From positions 3,472,001 to 3,536,000 of the forward strand of contig JABRWF010000008.1 in NCBI GenBank assembly GCA_018343915.1: a stretch of 64,000 bases of DNA, given 5' to 3'. Of the stretch, positions 25,636-37,726 are shown one piece after another. Under the pieces are notes generated by a model. The model was not told the DNA's origin. It made no database searches and saw nothing but the letters and a program-made list of their open reading frames with translations. Both the position numbers and the translations under genes were made by a program. Each line of letters opens with the position of its first letter. Position 1 is the first letter of the stretch. The stretch comes from Agroathelia rolfsii. Taxonomy: Eukaryota > Basidiomycota > Agaricomycetes > Amylocorticiales > Amylocorticiaceae.

Positions 25636-25975
25636 GCCGACAAGAGAATATTCTCCCTCTTGACTTGAGATGGTAAGTCAACGAATGAGTTATTCTGTGT
25701 AGTATAACGGTTGTTTGCCAGTAAGGTTGTACTAATTAAGCGCGTTTACAGAATAGACACGGGGCGTGATGCGTGACTGTCTGTGACATACTACCATTTA
25801 CTTCCGTGATGCACAACGACGTCATCGGTCTGTCACTGACAATGCTCGACCTGACGAGGGCGGCGCTTCACGGCAATGTCTGGCTTGCATTTTGGATTGA
25901 TACCTTATTCCTGCTGGGGAGACCAAGTCCAGCATTGTATTACCTGGAGGTGAAGGGCTCTGTACCTGAATCTCA
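25636..25975. other. Divergent promoter region, GWT1 / MCU
   Basis: 340 bp between outward-facing starts; no gene seen. Confidence 0.45.
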
Positions 25976-27525
25976 ATGAATGTCACTAGTCATATATTTC
26001 GTTCCTTTCGCTCAGTCACCGCCGTTGGCAGCAGGAATCGAATATTCTCGTCAAGTTGTATCCTGATAGGGCCACCACGCATTGCTACTGGAATACACAT
26101 GCTGAGAATTTCTATACCAGAGCAAAGGCATTATGCTATCGCTAGCTCAAACCCTACCGAACAAACCAAGGCCGACCATTCACGTTTCCTGGCCGAAGCA
26201 CCTCACAAAGCCAAATGGACAGACAAGTCAACAGACAAGAGGATAAAGATATACGAAGACTTCGACGACTCTGTAGAGGACGGGCAAGGTATTCTCATTC
26301 ATCTTTTATGCTGTATGTACTCAAGTTTTTGTTTCCAGGCAAACTCTCCCCAACATCCTCTCATCTCTTCAAACTTATTCTGCCCCTCGCTCCTTTCTTT
26401 CCGAAGAAGAATACCCCGCCTACAGTCATTCTCTTACACCCATCTCAGCCGCTATCACACGCTGCTCGTCTTGTAGCCTCATCTCTTCCCAATCTGGCAA
26501 CTTCCAACTCAAGTACAAGCGCTAATACCACTTACGATATCAACTTTCGCTCCGCAACAACCTCTAGCTCACAGCAAGTCAAATGGTCTGACTCTACTGA
26601 CGTAGGCGACTTCATCCGCGATGCGGCCCACGCGACTAGATTTCATATCCACATCTCTCCCAACCCAGCAGCACAACATAATAAAAGTGCTGCTTCCAAA
26701 TCCGACGAGGACGAATACGTGCTTCCCATTATCGTGCCCAGCTATGCATCGAGGACTCGGTTCATTCGCAGGCGACTGGAAGTTGTACAGGACCGCCTAT
26801 CCTCTATGGAAGAGCTAAAGAAGGCTTGTGATAGAGAGGCTCATAGAGGTGCTCGTCGAATGGCCTTGAGCGGATTTGGTGCTCTAGTAATATACTGGGG
26901 CGCTGTTGCAAGGCTCACTTTCTGGGATTTTGGATGGTGAGAGTATCTCATATTATTGGGAATGCCTCTTTTTCCTGACCATATACTAGGGATATTATGG
27001 AACCTATAACCTATCTTTCTGGATTGTCTACCGTCATCTGCGGTTACTTATGGTATATTTTTGATCTGTAATCCAACGCCAAGTAATCCATTCTCAAGTT
27101 GCGTAGGTTCTTATACCAGGGACGTGAAGTCTCATACTCTTCAGTCTTAGGAAAGTACCAAACTTTTTCTCCGCCCGTTTCACAGCTTTATCTAATGTAT
27201 CATTCTGAATGCAGATCAATCAATATCAACCCGCCGTCAAGCGCTTTATAGAGAACGAGGATTTGACGTTGATGCATGGGCCGACCTAGTCGCTGAAGCC
27301 AAATCACTACGAAGGGAACTAGCCAAGATAGCCGAGGACTATGGAGAACGCGCTACTGGTGAACCCGATGAAGATGAGATGAAGGAACTCAGAGACGAAG
27401 CTACCGCTGGAAAGGCCAACAAAGAACTCCAAGAAGCCAAAGAAATCAAGGAGAATGGGCATGCTAAGAGTGTTGAGCTTAAGACGTCGAGTGGATGGAC
27501 TGCTGGGAGCGAAAGTGCAAGGTAG
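25976..27525 (+). CDS. MCU: Mitochondrial calcium uniporter pore subunit (MCU)
   Basis: This inner-membrane channel lets calcium into the mitochondrial matrix. The N-terminus (MNVTSHIFRSFRSVTAVGSR) is a basic targeting sequence. The pore region shows TM1 (ALSGFGALVIYWGAVARLTF), the selectivity-filter loop WDIMEPITY with the DIME motif (W codon split by an intron, DIME from 26991), and TM2 (STVICGYLWFLY). Upstream is the matrix domain with VILLHPSQPLSHAARLV and IRRRLEVVQDRL. The C-terminus is a charged coiled coil (RRQALYRERGFDVDAWADL, ELAKIAEDYGERA). Introns fall at about 26288-26338, 26938-26990, 27057-27104 and 27145-27213. The stop is 27523-27525. A MICU regulator is not in this window. 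Confidence 0.93.
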
Positions 27526-27716
27526 TATTTAGCCTGTGCCCTTGACTGTTGCGCAAATGTAGAGTCTAATATGAGGAGAAAGTGCCCTCACTTTATAACT
27601 ATACAAAATCTCGGTTGTCGACAACCATTATCAGCAATTATATATACACGGCATGACTGTCCTTAAATAAATACTCATACAGATTGGCGTCCCATGAAAG
27701 AAAATCAATGATCATC

Positions 27717-29877
27717 CTAGTTCTCATGCGAGTGCCAGTGTGGCAACTTATCCAAGGCCTCCTTCAACTTCTCCCAACTTTCACGTACAGCATCTTTACC
27801 TTTCTTGACACCCTTTTCAATCTTGTCAGCACCCTTGTCGGCTCCCTTCTTGACGCCGTCCTTGGTTTTGTCAATTTCCTTTCCAATCCTTTCCTTGGCT
27901 TTTCCGGGAGACACGGTAGAACTCTTCCTTCCCACGGGGACACTACCCCGGAAAGGAAGCCCTGAGAGCTCTATGTTCGACGTCTGGCGGTTCTTGTCGT
28001 CATAAAGTGGCAGTCCATGAACACCGGCAGACACAGTAGCAGAGCCCAGGATGCCAGCCACTGCACCATCCTTGCCAAAAATCACCTATGCAAGCATTTC
28101 AACCATGTATTCCCTTATTTACTTGTTGAGGAAGGAAAGAAGAAGCATACACACCTTTCTAACAAAAGCGCTAAACTCTTTCTGACGCCCAGGAAGCACC
28201 TCCAACGGGACATCCTCAATCTCGGCGGTCATTGTGAATGCAGAGCCCTCCCCGGGGCGAGACCAATCACGCTTACTCTCGGCAGGCACCCAGTCATCGG
28301 GCCTGATATGCGCAAACGCGCGCTCCGGAAGCGGGTCGGGCAATGATGTTGTAGTGAAGGACATCGTCTCCGGCGGCTCGCCATCAAACACGAGCAGGTC
28401 AGGCAGGACGGCATTAGCATCGATCTGGATTTCGACGCCGGCTGGCATCACGACGCGCGCAAAAACGGTCCCGCTCGCGAGGAAGGTTGAGCCGGGGCCG
28501 GTTGGCTTGATGGTCATGTCATGGATTGTAACGTCGCGCAAGATCTTGGGGCGAGTTTCGGGTCCAGGGAAGACGACGGGTACGGTGAGGTTGGGGAGCA
28601 GGGGAGTATGAATGACAATGTCGTTGTCTTCGGCAGATAAATACCGGGTGATCATGTTCGAGACAAGGGGTGAAACTTTGGAGGAAATTGGGAGAACAGA
28701 ACCCGATATGTTGAGAGTGATATTTGGGTGCGTGAGCTCGAAAGGTTGTGTGTGTACAGAAGCCATCGGGACAGGTGATCCGTTCTCCATAGGGAGAGAG
28801 ACAATGAATGGTAGGCTAGGTGCTGTAAGCTCCACTGTTTCTGGCAAGGGGTCGATAGTTGTGGCGATGGCATTAATACGCAATAACTTATCCTTGGATC
28901 TGATATCGAACATTTTCAATGTAACTAATTCAGCCATGGAAGGAAGCTGCCCGCTATGACCAGGCATAGGTAAGCCGGGCAATGAAGGCACTGATAGACC
29001 GAGATGAACGCACGGTCCCTTGGGTAAGTCATGACATCAACTCACCTTTCATATGGACGTCAATCGATACGTCTGACTCATGCTTGCTCAGCACACTTCG
29101 CCACCCATGCTCTCCCAGCGAGCCGCCATGTACAAGGACACTCGGAACGACGACTTGGGCCGTTACGAAGCCATGCATCCAACTTTCACGGACGAAGTCC
29201 ATGAGAAGAGATACATTTTGGGTTGGCCGAATGCAAACGGGTATGGATATATGCTTGAGCCATGAGGAATCCTGTGGGGGATCCGGAGACAAAGGAAGGG
29301 AGACGGGCGGTGCCCATATTGATGCCAGTGTACCATGAGGGGCATTGACCTCAACGACACCTGAAATGATGGAGATTTCGCCTAGACGGCCCACACCCCA
29401 ACGCCCAACGGATTTCCATATATGACGGAAAAGGCTCTCTTCATCATCATCTTGCTTGAGATCCATGGCAGCACCTATATCTAGACCAACTCTAGCATGG
29501 ACATTAACCCATATCTCTCCCTCGCTCGTAATGTTCAAGACATTCAGATGGTCGGGTCCCCTGATCACAAGAGCCCTATCCAGAAGCTCGTTGCGAGGTA
29601 TCTCCGATGCCTTGGCTGCATATGAATAGGCAAAGAGGGCGAGAACGAGCAGAACAAACACAGTGATAGTAAGGAAGATGAAGAAAGCGATGAAGAATCT
29701 GAAAGCTAGGCTGCGCTGCCGGGGCTGGTGAGAGTAACTGGGGAGAGAATGAACGGCGAGGTGGCTTCCAGAGGCTTGTGGGGCAAGCAGAGGGGTTCGT
29801 TCAGAGGGCTCTTCGAGGATGGCTTTACCCTTGCCTTTGTCTCGGTGGACAGACGGCTCCTCGGGCGTGTCGCTCAT
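27717..29877 (-). CDS. LEA-2-like single-pass membrane protein (Tag1-like)
   Basis: From the ATG at 29877 a disordered basic N-terminus (about 60 residues, with ERTPLLA) leads to one transmembrane segment (FFIAFFIFLTITVFVLLVLALFAYSY, residues about 62-87; written here only as a location) and a long extracytoplasmic beta-rich region of some 480 residues. The repeated LNVLNITSEGEIWVNV-type and ITLNISGSVLPIS-type stretches look like the LEA-2 / DUF3712 fungal proteins that include the yeast vacuolar protein Tag1. Two introns separate exons near 29000 and 28095-28150. The last exon encodes a Lys/Gly/Asp-rich tail (KTKDGVKKGADKGADKIEKG) resembling LEA amphipathic repeats, ending HSHEN at 27717-27719. 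ERTPLL is a possible dileucine vacuolar sorting signal. Family assignment is from general pattern, not an alignment. Confidence 0.7.
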
Positions 29878-31861
29878 GGCGGGCTTGTGTGGATGACTAT
29901 ACCTAACAGTGCGATAGTAGTGCCAGTGAGAGAACTAATGGGAGCCTATGCGGCGGTCGACGAACGTCATGCGCCGTCACGCGTGTTTGCGCAATTTCCC
30001 CACAGCATTTTTTGTACCGCCAGGTACCACATAAATTCTATACTCATCATCACAATGCTCAATAATTAGCAATGCTCGCCAGTAATTATTCTATATAAGT
30101 GTATTCTTCTAGTCTTGAATTTAACAATGAAAGTCTGCAGTCAATACAGCTTGGGAATACTAGTCAGTACTTATATTCATATACCAATTGATTAATAGAC
30201 AGTCACCAAACACACATCTTAGTGTGAACATTTGCTAAGTAGCGTGATATGTATGATCTTAGACTAAGTTTTTATACATAAGCTGAATTTGTAGCTAAAC
30301 GAAGTGAGAATGAAGGAGAGCATCTATCGGACTGTCTTGAGGCCGAGAACAGAATTACGAGCCGAACAAGGACTGGATTTCCGGACTCCGGAGCAGCCAA
30401 AGTAACATGAATCCAGATGCAACTTGCTTGGCACGCGTAAGATGAAAAATAACATAGGGAAGACACGGCACAAGAAGCCAGTGCTAGTGGGTCTTCTCAT
30501 GCTATAGACTTTATTATTGATGAAAGCCTCCCCTGGCACCACTTCTGATGAAAGTGGAGTAAAGGGCCGAGATAATGAAAGATGACACGAATACACTAGT
30601 ATCATCGTCGGTTGGCTGCTTCGGGTGTGTCAAGATTGTTCTCGGAACTGACAATCAATTGTTGACAATACTTCCCAGTTTTTGATAGATCGCACTCAGG
30701 TAGCGAAAGCCGATGAATCCGGCATGTCATAGTGAATAACACGAACCAAACTTCGAGGATCTTGTTTTATAGGAGAGTACTGAGCGCTCACATCATCTTC
30801 GATGGTATATGGGGACACTGGACAAGATTAAAAATGATGTTTACATGGTCCACGAACTCGCAAAATCACACTATATTTTCTTCCACATTACATGAGCATG
30901 AAGCAGCAACAGCGCAAGGATACCAGTGAAAACTAGCATGAATAGAAAGAGGAGACGATGGCATGGATGCAGACTTGAAATGCCAGCAGACCAGACCACC
31001 GGCAATTAGACCAAACTTACAGAAGATACAAGTTGGCTGATGGACGGTCCCGTATAGACACTTGCTAATAATATCGCAGTTCTTCGGTTGGGCCGGACCA
31101 AGACCAAGCACCACATGTCTCCGTCCTTTACTTTTCCACGAGATGCTTTCAAACGGAAGCGTTATCAAGTACTCCTCCAATGACGATAACGATATTACAC
31201 TTTTAGTGACTCAGTTATAGCGAACAGATTGATACTGTTGCTACACGGCTGGCTATATGTTATATGGTGAGCCAAATTCAATTTATTTATTATCTGACAC
31301 AAATTCATATGCAACTTTGATATGATGGATAAATGATCGGCCATGCGAGTAGAAAGATAATGGATCAAGTACATGCGTGGTTTTATCGGAAGAATTGATA
31401 TACTTTATATAAAGATGATGACGGTGATGTGATCCTAATATACTTGGAGGATGATACACACACTCATGTACCGACAGGCGAGAAGTGTTCAACCGCTGCA
31501 TGAATTGCAGTAGTAAGACCAAAAACGGAAGGATGTCCAATTACAGTAGAAACCGGGTATTATTGTATGCGCATAAACCGTAAAGATGAATGGTTTGGTG
31601 GTTGTCCTCACTATCGGATGAATAATTCTCCACTATATAATACTGAATACATATTTGGGTGATCCGAGCACATTAGTTCTGCATGCTTAGTGGCTGTACA
31701 GGCGGCCCGGATACTCCGAGTGTCTCAGAGGTGAATTTTCAGCAGATTTTACAGCATACATCGCCAGAAATCTCATACTACATCACTCATTGAAGCCAAT
31801 TTCGCTCCTTATATATAAATCTTATAATGATTACTCTGGTTGAGGCTTAGCAAGCTTATTC
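29878..31861. other. Gene-poor stretch
   Basis: About 2 kb with no gene I can support on either strand. Open frames reach only about 100 codons, lack known motifs and are AT-rich. It could hold old transposon debris or a regulatory region; I see no terminal repeats. Confidence 0.5.
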
Positions 31862-32131
31862 CATCATTCTCAAGGCCAACGAGATGCGCCGCAAAGATAT
31901 TGTTTCGCGTGACGCAGCAGGAAATGCAACTCCCGAGGAAGTCGAATGGCCGGATAACGAGGGGAACCTCACGGAGGAGGCTAAGCTTCTCTACAAGTTT
32001 GAGCTCCCTGTAGCTGCATTACGCCGCCAGATTCGTCGGGACCAGATGACTACAGCTACTCAGTCTTCCCATACTTCATACTTTTCTATTTTGAAAATTC
32101 AACACTCTTTATCAGCTTCGGTTCATTATTA
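31862..32131 (+). other. Possible exon or gene fragment, unknown
   Basis: After a good 3' splice site (GAGGCTTAG ending at 31850) a frame opens with QAYSIILKANEMRRKD and continues to NEGNLTEEAKLLYKFELP and AALRRQIRRDQ. Codon use and the amphipathic, charged character look like real protein up to about 32045, then the frame degrades into Ser/His noise. I do not recognise the family and found no convincing upstream or downstream exons. It may be a truncated gene copy. Confidence 0.3.
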
Positions 32132-33230
32132 ATATCAGCCACCAATCATGTTTAGGCCTTGGATACTTGTAATAGATCTATTCTCAATGATCTCGTGCAT
32201 GTGTTTGGTAGGTGCATATACCGTCTAGGTGAATACTTCGGGGTAAGGACGGAGTCATATTCAGTTACCCGGTTTCTACTGTATGAGCATGAGATCTTTG
32301 CTCATGATTGAGTTCAGGACTCATCATGACAACAGAAAAGATTCAATCGACCAAGCCTACTGATAATGTGGCTGGGTTATGAATAATCGGTACGTCACGG
32401 TACTGTCGGTGGCCCTTGACACGTACGGTTCAAAGGCACAAGAAAGCCTAAGCTCGGAGACCCTTGTGGAGCAGCCCTTGGGTAAGAAAACATGAGCGTC
32501 AGGTACGGAAGCTATGTTCGCAAACTCGCGTATGATGCGCGAGGCCTGCATGAACGTAAAGCCCGAGACCCGGAGCCGCTCTTCCTCATGTCTCGCGCGA
32601 TAAGGTATCAAAGTCATTTGTCTGCCTTAAGGGTTATACTACTCAAGTGATCTTTTGAAATAAATAAATAAGCATACGCGGGGGATTTCAAATGCATATA
32701 TTCGCATTAACAGATGAGAAACAAGCCATCTGATTGGCCGAGACCCATTTGCCGATCGGCTTCCCCCTCTGTGATAGGCGGGACTTGAATAAAACCTAAT
32801 CAGATGGATTTTGCCGAAGCAAAGATTGGACTGTTGCACTTGGCCTGGCTTGCCTCGGAACGTCAGGCTGTGAATATTTGATCTGACTATGAATATCTCA
32901 TCCCCGACACCGCCTACGGATGATATCAACGCAGAATTCAATATATCAACCAAGCCTTCCCATTCGCCCAATTATGGGTACATTATTGATTGTAATCAAC
33001 TCACAGCTACAAGATGCAATGCAATTTTTTTCGCAGCTCCCATTACCCTTGACATAATCATGATGCATGATGCACGCCACAGGACAACATATATCGATCA
33101 AAGTCACTAATCAATTTACTTGAACACCAATAAATACAATAAACATCACGGAAAGGCTAGGCTACGTCTACATTCCCTGGGGAAAAAGCACGGATCGTAA
33201 TAATACAACGAGTGAGAAAGGTTTATCGAA

Positions 33231-33231
<1 letters not shown>
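32132..33231. other. Non-coding stretch downstream of UbiA gene
   Basis: No gene seen; short open frames only. Confidence 0.45.

Positions 33232-33261
<30 letters not shown>
33232..33261. repeat. T12/A18 tract abutting a stop codon
   Basis: Twelve T followed by eighteen A with nothing between, ending one base before the reverse-strand TGA of the UbiA gene (33262-33264). It is a self-complementary low-complexity tract directly in the 3' UTR. Confidence 0.9.
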
Positions 33262-34370
33262 TCACAGGGAAAACATTTGCCAGCGCGATTGTGCTGGCAG
33301 GAGATGGATGGTTAATATCCAGAACTGAAAAGGGTCGGGGTGAGTTGCAATTGATATTGGATTGTGTGAATGGGTGCTTACATTGTATAAGACGTAAGAG
33401 AATGCGTCGGCCTTTTGTGTCCGATGATGATAGAACCGGAAGCCGATCCAAGTACCAAAGGCGACAAGGATAGTTGCACTCAGGAGACCCAGTTGCCATA
33501 TGTTAGCCAAGAAAGATGACCAAGCAAATAGACCGAGGAAGGTGAGAATGCGTGATAATTCAGGCAGGTGGATGGGCATTGTGAGACGCCCAACGGCCTT
33601 GTCCCCAATGATATCGGCGAAATCGGCGGCCTGGATTGTCGTAAAAATAACGGTAACGCTACACAGGATAGATATGATGGCCGTTCGGTCAAGCGGCTCA
33701 CCCGCTGTAAGGACAAGTGTTTTAGATTGCATTCATTAACATGCGACGAGTACGACTGACCCATAACTCTGCTAGCCCCATACTCCAAGAGACCATATCC
33801 CGGAATATTCAGGGAGCTCTTCACGAGCCAATGATGAGAGCCCAGCATGTTGTCGTAAACCAAAACCGTAATCAGAAGCCCCAGGTTAACGAGAGCAACA
33901 TCCCAGCCGAACGGAACAGATGCGAGGAACGACAAAGGCAGCAATGTCCACCTCAGGATGGTAGCGTTGCGGACCGAGATTCTACCCGAGGGGATAGGTC
34001 TCCACGGATGATTTATGATATCTTCATCGCCGCTCTTGTATTGATTGGACACGTTGATATGGAATAGATTGATAAAAAGCCACCAGACGCCGAGAAGCCA
34101 TCTGGAGAGACTAGGCGCAGGGGCTGCTACGGACGCGAACAAAGACTAGACGGAGAGGTTGTAAGGATCGAAGGATTTTGAACGAACTGAGATGGGCATC
34201 GTACAACTGGGAACATGATAGTGGCAAAATCCCTTGCAGTAAACAATAGGACTGTGTAGGCATGATATCGAAGCCATTGAAATGGACCCAGGCCTGATTG
34301 AGGAGCCATTGGTGCTTTTTGGTCAGCGGAGGTATAGTCCATTTGGGAAGGGTGCAATTTGACTGCCATG
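33262..34370 (-). CDS. UbiA-family membrane prenyltransferase
   Basis: UbiA enzymes transfer or cyclise isoprenoid diphosphates within the membrane. The start at 34370 (MAVKLHPSQMDYTSAD) leads to TM1 (YTVLLFTARDFATIMFPV), then an intron of about 80 bp and SLFASVAAPAPS. The first Asp-rich motif is NQYKSGDEDIINHPWRPIPSG (written as NQYKSGDED then NHPWRPIPSGR) near 34030-34080, and the second is DFADIIGDKAVGRLTMPI near 33580-33640. Both diphosphate/Mg sites are intact. About eight hydrophobic segments follow the family pattern. Introns lie near 33705-33765 and 33320-33380; the last exon is short (FWILTIHLLPAQSRWQMFSL) with TGA at 33262-33264. This fungal subgroup resembles the UbiA-type enzymes near terpenoid pathways rather than Coq2; product unknown. 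Confidence 0.85.
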
Positions 34371-36536
34371 GGGTGGGAGTTGGGGAGGTGAGAGGCATAC
34401 GGGCGGCACAGACAGCTTAAAACCGGATGAAGGCACTCATCTGGCACGTGTAGGGAACAGCATGATGGAAAATAATGAAAGAAAAAATGAACGGAGGCGA
34501 CAGTGGCAGTACGAATTCGAGCAGATGAATACAAATGCCAAAAATATCGGGAGTTCGACAGGCCCGATACGACGCTCATGATTTCGGCGGCGAGAGAGGG
34601 ATGAGACAGTCTGAAGACGAACCAACCGGGATCAGGTTCTCAGTGCGTTTCCGATTGAATAAGGGTTCTAGGCAATTGCCTGCCCATCTGCCCATAATCA
34701 ACCCGACCATGGGCGTGATTGATGGCCGAATGACTCAGCAATGTTTCCTAGCAAGACTGCCAGTGCCAGTAACGTATCCATGCGATCCATTGGCGGTGTC
34801 AGAGCACATGAAGCTCAAACTAAGGCGAAAAGAGCCACGGGTAAAGATCTCGAACGAACGAGTTGTATTGTCAGTGGAAGTCACTAACAAATCAGTTGCC
34901 TTGATGCACGAGAAGGATGACGGATTAATTGACTGATGTGTCTTGAATATCTATGTAAGACAGATAACGACCAGGTGCGGGCTGCCCTGACCTGCAAACC
35001 TGCCTGCATGCAGAGCACGGAGCGGCGATGAGTGGTGTTTGGAGGGGCTTAGCCCGACTTGGCAAGCGCAAGGAACAACACCGAACTTGTTCTGCACTAG
35101 CCCTAATTTGGTAACAAGTGCCAAATTAAATTACCTCATGCTTGGACTTCCATATATCAAAAGGAATATCATGGCTCAGAGGCCTGTTTCAATCACGGCT
35201 TGAGGGGTCCAACGCCATATTTGCTTTTCGCATTTCAACAGAAATCATAGTGCAGAATGCCCCTATTCAGTTCTGTTATAACTCTCGCATAACGCCATGG
35301 AGGCCAGTAACAATTCAAATGTGCGCTGCTGGGGACCGAGATTTGGCGGCTCCAGGAGCAATACGAGCGCCCGAGTCTGGACACCTGTCAATGCAAAGCG
35401 ATGCAACGTGTCTCTGGCTGTTTGGCACTATTCTCTTCACTAGGCTTCACCAACATATGCGGAGACGCAATGCATATCTTCACTTCCCTAGTAGTATCAA
35501 ACCCTGAAACCCTGTTCCGGCTCGAACTGGCCCAATCGCCTATCACGGAAATTCTATATCTTGAAATTGAGATAGATGTATGTTTTGTATGATTACTCGC
35601 ATACGTGAGCAAAGTTGACAACGGAGGCTTTGAGTTTACAATATCTTCCGACAAGCTAAACCTAGAGTCATGGGACAGGCTTATCGACGTGCATCAGTCC
35701 AAGACATTTAATCGAGACTTCACTTGGTAATTCGAAGCCCCTCTACCTTTTTATGTAACACTATCATTTCAGTGCCCTTTGGCCTCTGAGATCTGACTGG
35801 CCTGCCAATAGCAGTGGATAGGGCCTCCCGAGACTCGGAGAGGGGATGCACAAGGGAATGATAGAAACAAGCCAATGAGTTGGTGGATGTAGCCGTGATA
35901 CAAGGATGCGTGTCGTGTCTAAGTCTCTCGCTGCCCTTCCCTTCCAATGCCACGTGACTCTCATCCTCCTTCACGTGACCTCGCCCTTCCCGTCTGATGA
36001 CCCCCTCGGGGTCCCTTCCCCCTCTGGACCTCCCGGTCCAGCAGGAACAAGCTGGAGAGGCCGTAAATGTCTTTGAAATCGGTAGTACTAGTAGGATTGT
36101 ACTGGCACACAAAGTCACAGACATTAACAATAGCGTAAGACTCGTACTCAAACACGATACAAGTTGGCATAGGCGATTATCCTGTCGTACTAGTACATAT
36201 GAAGTACGGGGGCGCATCACTACTTCTACAGCCATGGTCTCGTGCAATATGTACCGTGGTCTTCCCGCGTCCAAACTTGAAGTCTTGACGCAACCTATGT
36301 ATTACCAATAGTATTTACCTGATTGGTGTGAAGGGAACTGTAACAGATGTGACCGATACTTATGGAACAATCTGGCTGAGCTGGGGTAACATGTTCCCAG
36401 AAACAGGGGTTGTTATAACCTTTTTAAGCTAGGCAAATTGGGACGTATACATACAGTCCAACCAGTTGTGCGTGGTGCAATTCCCGCATGTTCCATTTTG
36501 GCCTCAGCGTTACAGGTACTAGTATCTTCTAACATG
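34371..36536. other. Gene-poor stretch upstream of UbiA gene
   Basis: Frames of 120-180 codons occur (34535-34936 plus strand; 35720-36274 minus strand), but their composition is irregular, they match no family I know and have no splice-site support. I annotate no gene. A G/C-rich patch at 35970-36050 contains a perfect 7-bp hairpin (CTGGACC/GGTCCAG). Confidence 0.45.
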
Positions 36537-36713
36537 AGGAAATGCTAAAAATCCATGTCGAACCTGACCCTCAGCTCAGGATTATATAGCACCATGTAGT
36601 TATTATAGTGCTATATAAAAGTGCCATCAGCTGATGTAGAACTATATTGACTATATATGACTACGTCAACTTAACTCGAAGCTCAGTTTCGACATATTTT
36701 TTCAACATTTCCT
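36537..36713. mobile_element. Degenerate 177-bp foldback / MITE-like element
   Basis: The left end (AGGAAATGCTAAAAA ... ATGTCGAACCTGA) and the reverse complement of the right end (AGGAAATGTTGAAAA ... ATGTCGAAACTGA) match at about 28 of 36 positions, forming long terminal inverted repeats around an AT-rich core with no coding capacity. This is the structure of a miniature inverted-repeat element. I could not identify a clear target-site duplication, and no second copy was noticed in the window. Confidence 0.6.
36582..36618. repeat. Perfect 11-bp inverted repeat inside the element
   Basis: TTATATAGCAC at 36582-36592 and GTGCTATATAA at 36608-36618 are exact reverse complements with a 15-base loop. 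A further TCAGCT...-type repeat nearby suggests nested inverted repeats. Confidence 0.85.
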
Positions 36714-37726
36714 GATGTACCAATTCATCTTCTAATGTGATTCGGATGATCAGCGGATGCACCTGCATCTATGTTTCGGGTCTGTTGTACATAAGGAGTA
36801 TAGCATGCCTACCTTTGATAGGACTATGAGCTTATCGGCCTAACTTGGCAGAGTGCCATAACCACATTCGGTGAGAACTAGATCGAGCGACATTGACCAA
36901 AGGGCCGATTTTGGTATCAGGAACTGCCGCATGCTTGAGTTTGTAAGCAGTGGTAGTTATAAGCTCGAATGCAACCCCGGCGCCGGCCTTCAACAAAGCT
37001 CTAACTTCAAACGTTGGTCGGATCCGCTAACACTTGGTCTTATGCATTTCGAATGCATGACTCACGGTGATACCCGCATATCAGGACATCTACTCGAGTA
37101 TATTATTATTGTGGAGTGATATACTATGTACTTGGGGAAGGGGCAAACTTGAACCTGGTGGCGCTCGATAGGACCGGTTTTGCCGGTGCCACTTCTCCTC
37201 GCTGATATATTGGATGTACGCTCAGGACATTGAATATCATGATTCCTCCTAGACCTCGCCTTGAAACGAAGCTTTAGTCTTTCACTAACATAATACTGCG
37301 AACACACTTCTCGAGCCCAGACTATAATTATCATCGATAGCACTGCATTCTCTTGCTTGAATCAAAATGTGTTGATTATCATCATTCCTCCGGGTCTCTG
37401 AGTTTCGGGTCCCCTTCACCAAAGAACTCACCTCTCTTGTGACCCACTTGGTCTCTGTAAGCCTGGGGCTCCATCTGCTGGTCGTCATCGATTCTCGTGG
37501 CTTAGTCCGACATTGGTTAATTACCACTGATGGGGATGCAAGGAAATCAGTGCATCCATCTCGCCGCCACTACGGTTTGAATATATTTCTATGTAGCTAT
37601 ATTGTTGTTTTTTTAGGGTTAACACTGTGTAACCCTAGGTATTCCTTTTGGAATGGTTAACGAGTCTGTCGGAAGAGGTGCCTATTTATTTACATCTTCG
37701 ATGTAATATCCGCACATGCTATCCAG
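36714..37726. other. Region upstream of multipass membrane gene
   Basis: No gene is firmly visible. The first exon of the following membrane protein should lie in its last few hundred bases, but I cannot fix it. Confidence 0.4.

Noticed and set aside
34535..34936. 133-codon open frame, plus strand
   Set aside because: No recognisable motif, irregular composition and no splice support. It overlaps the upstream flank of the UbiA gene.
36020..36040. 7-bp hairpin CTGGACC/GGTCCAG
   Set aside because: It is short, lies in GC-rich sequence and has no context suggesting function.
35720..36274. 184-codon open frame, minus strand
   Set aside because: It lies in a GC-rich patch where stops are rare by chance. 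The translation looks random and resembles no family.
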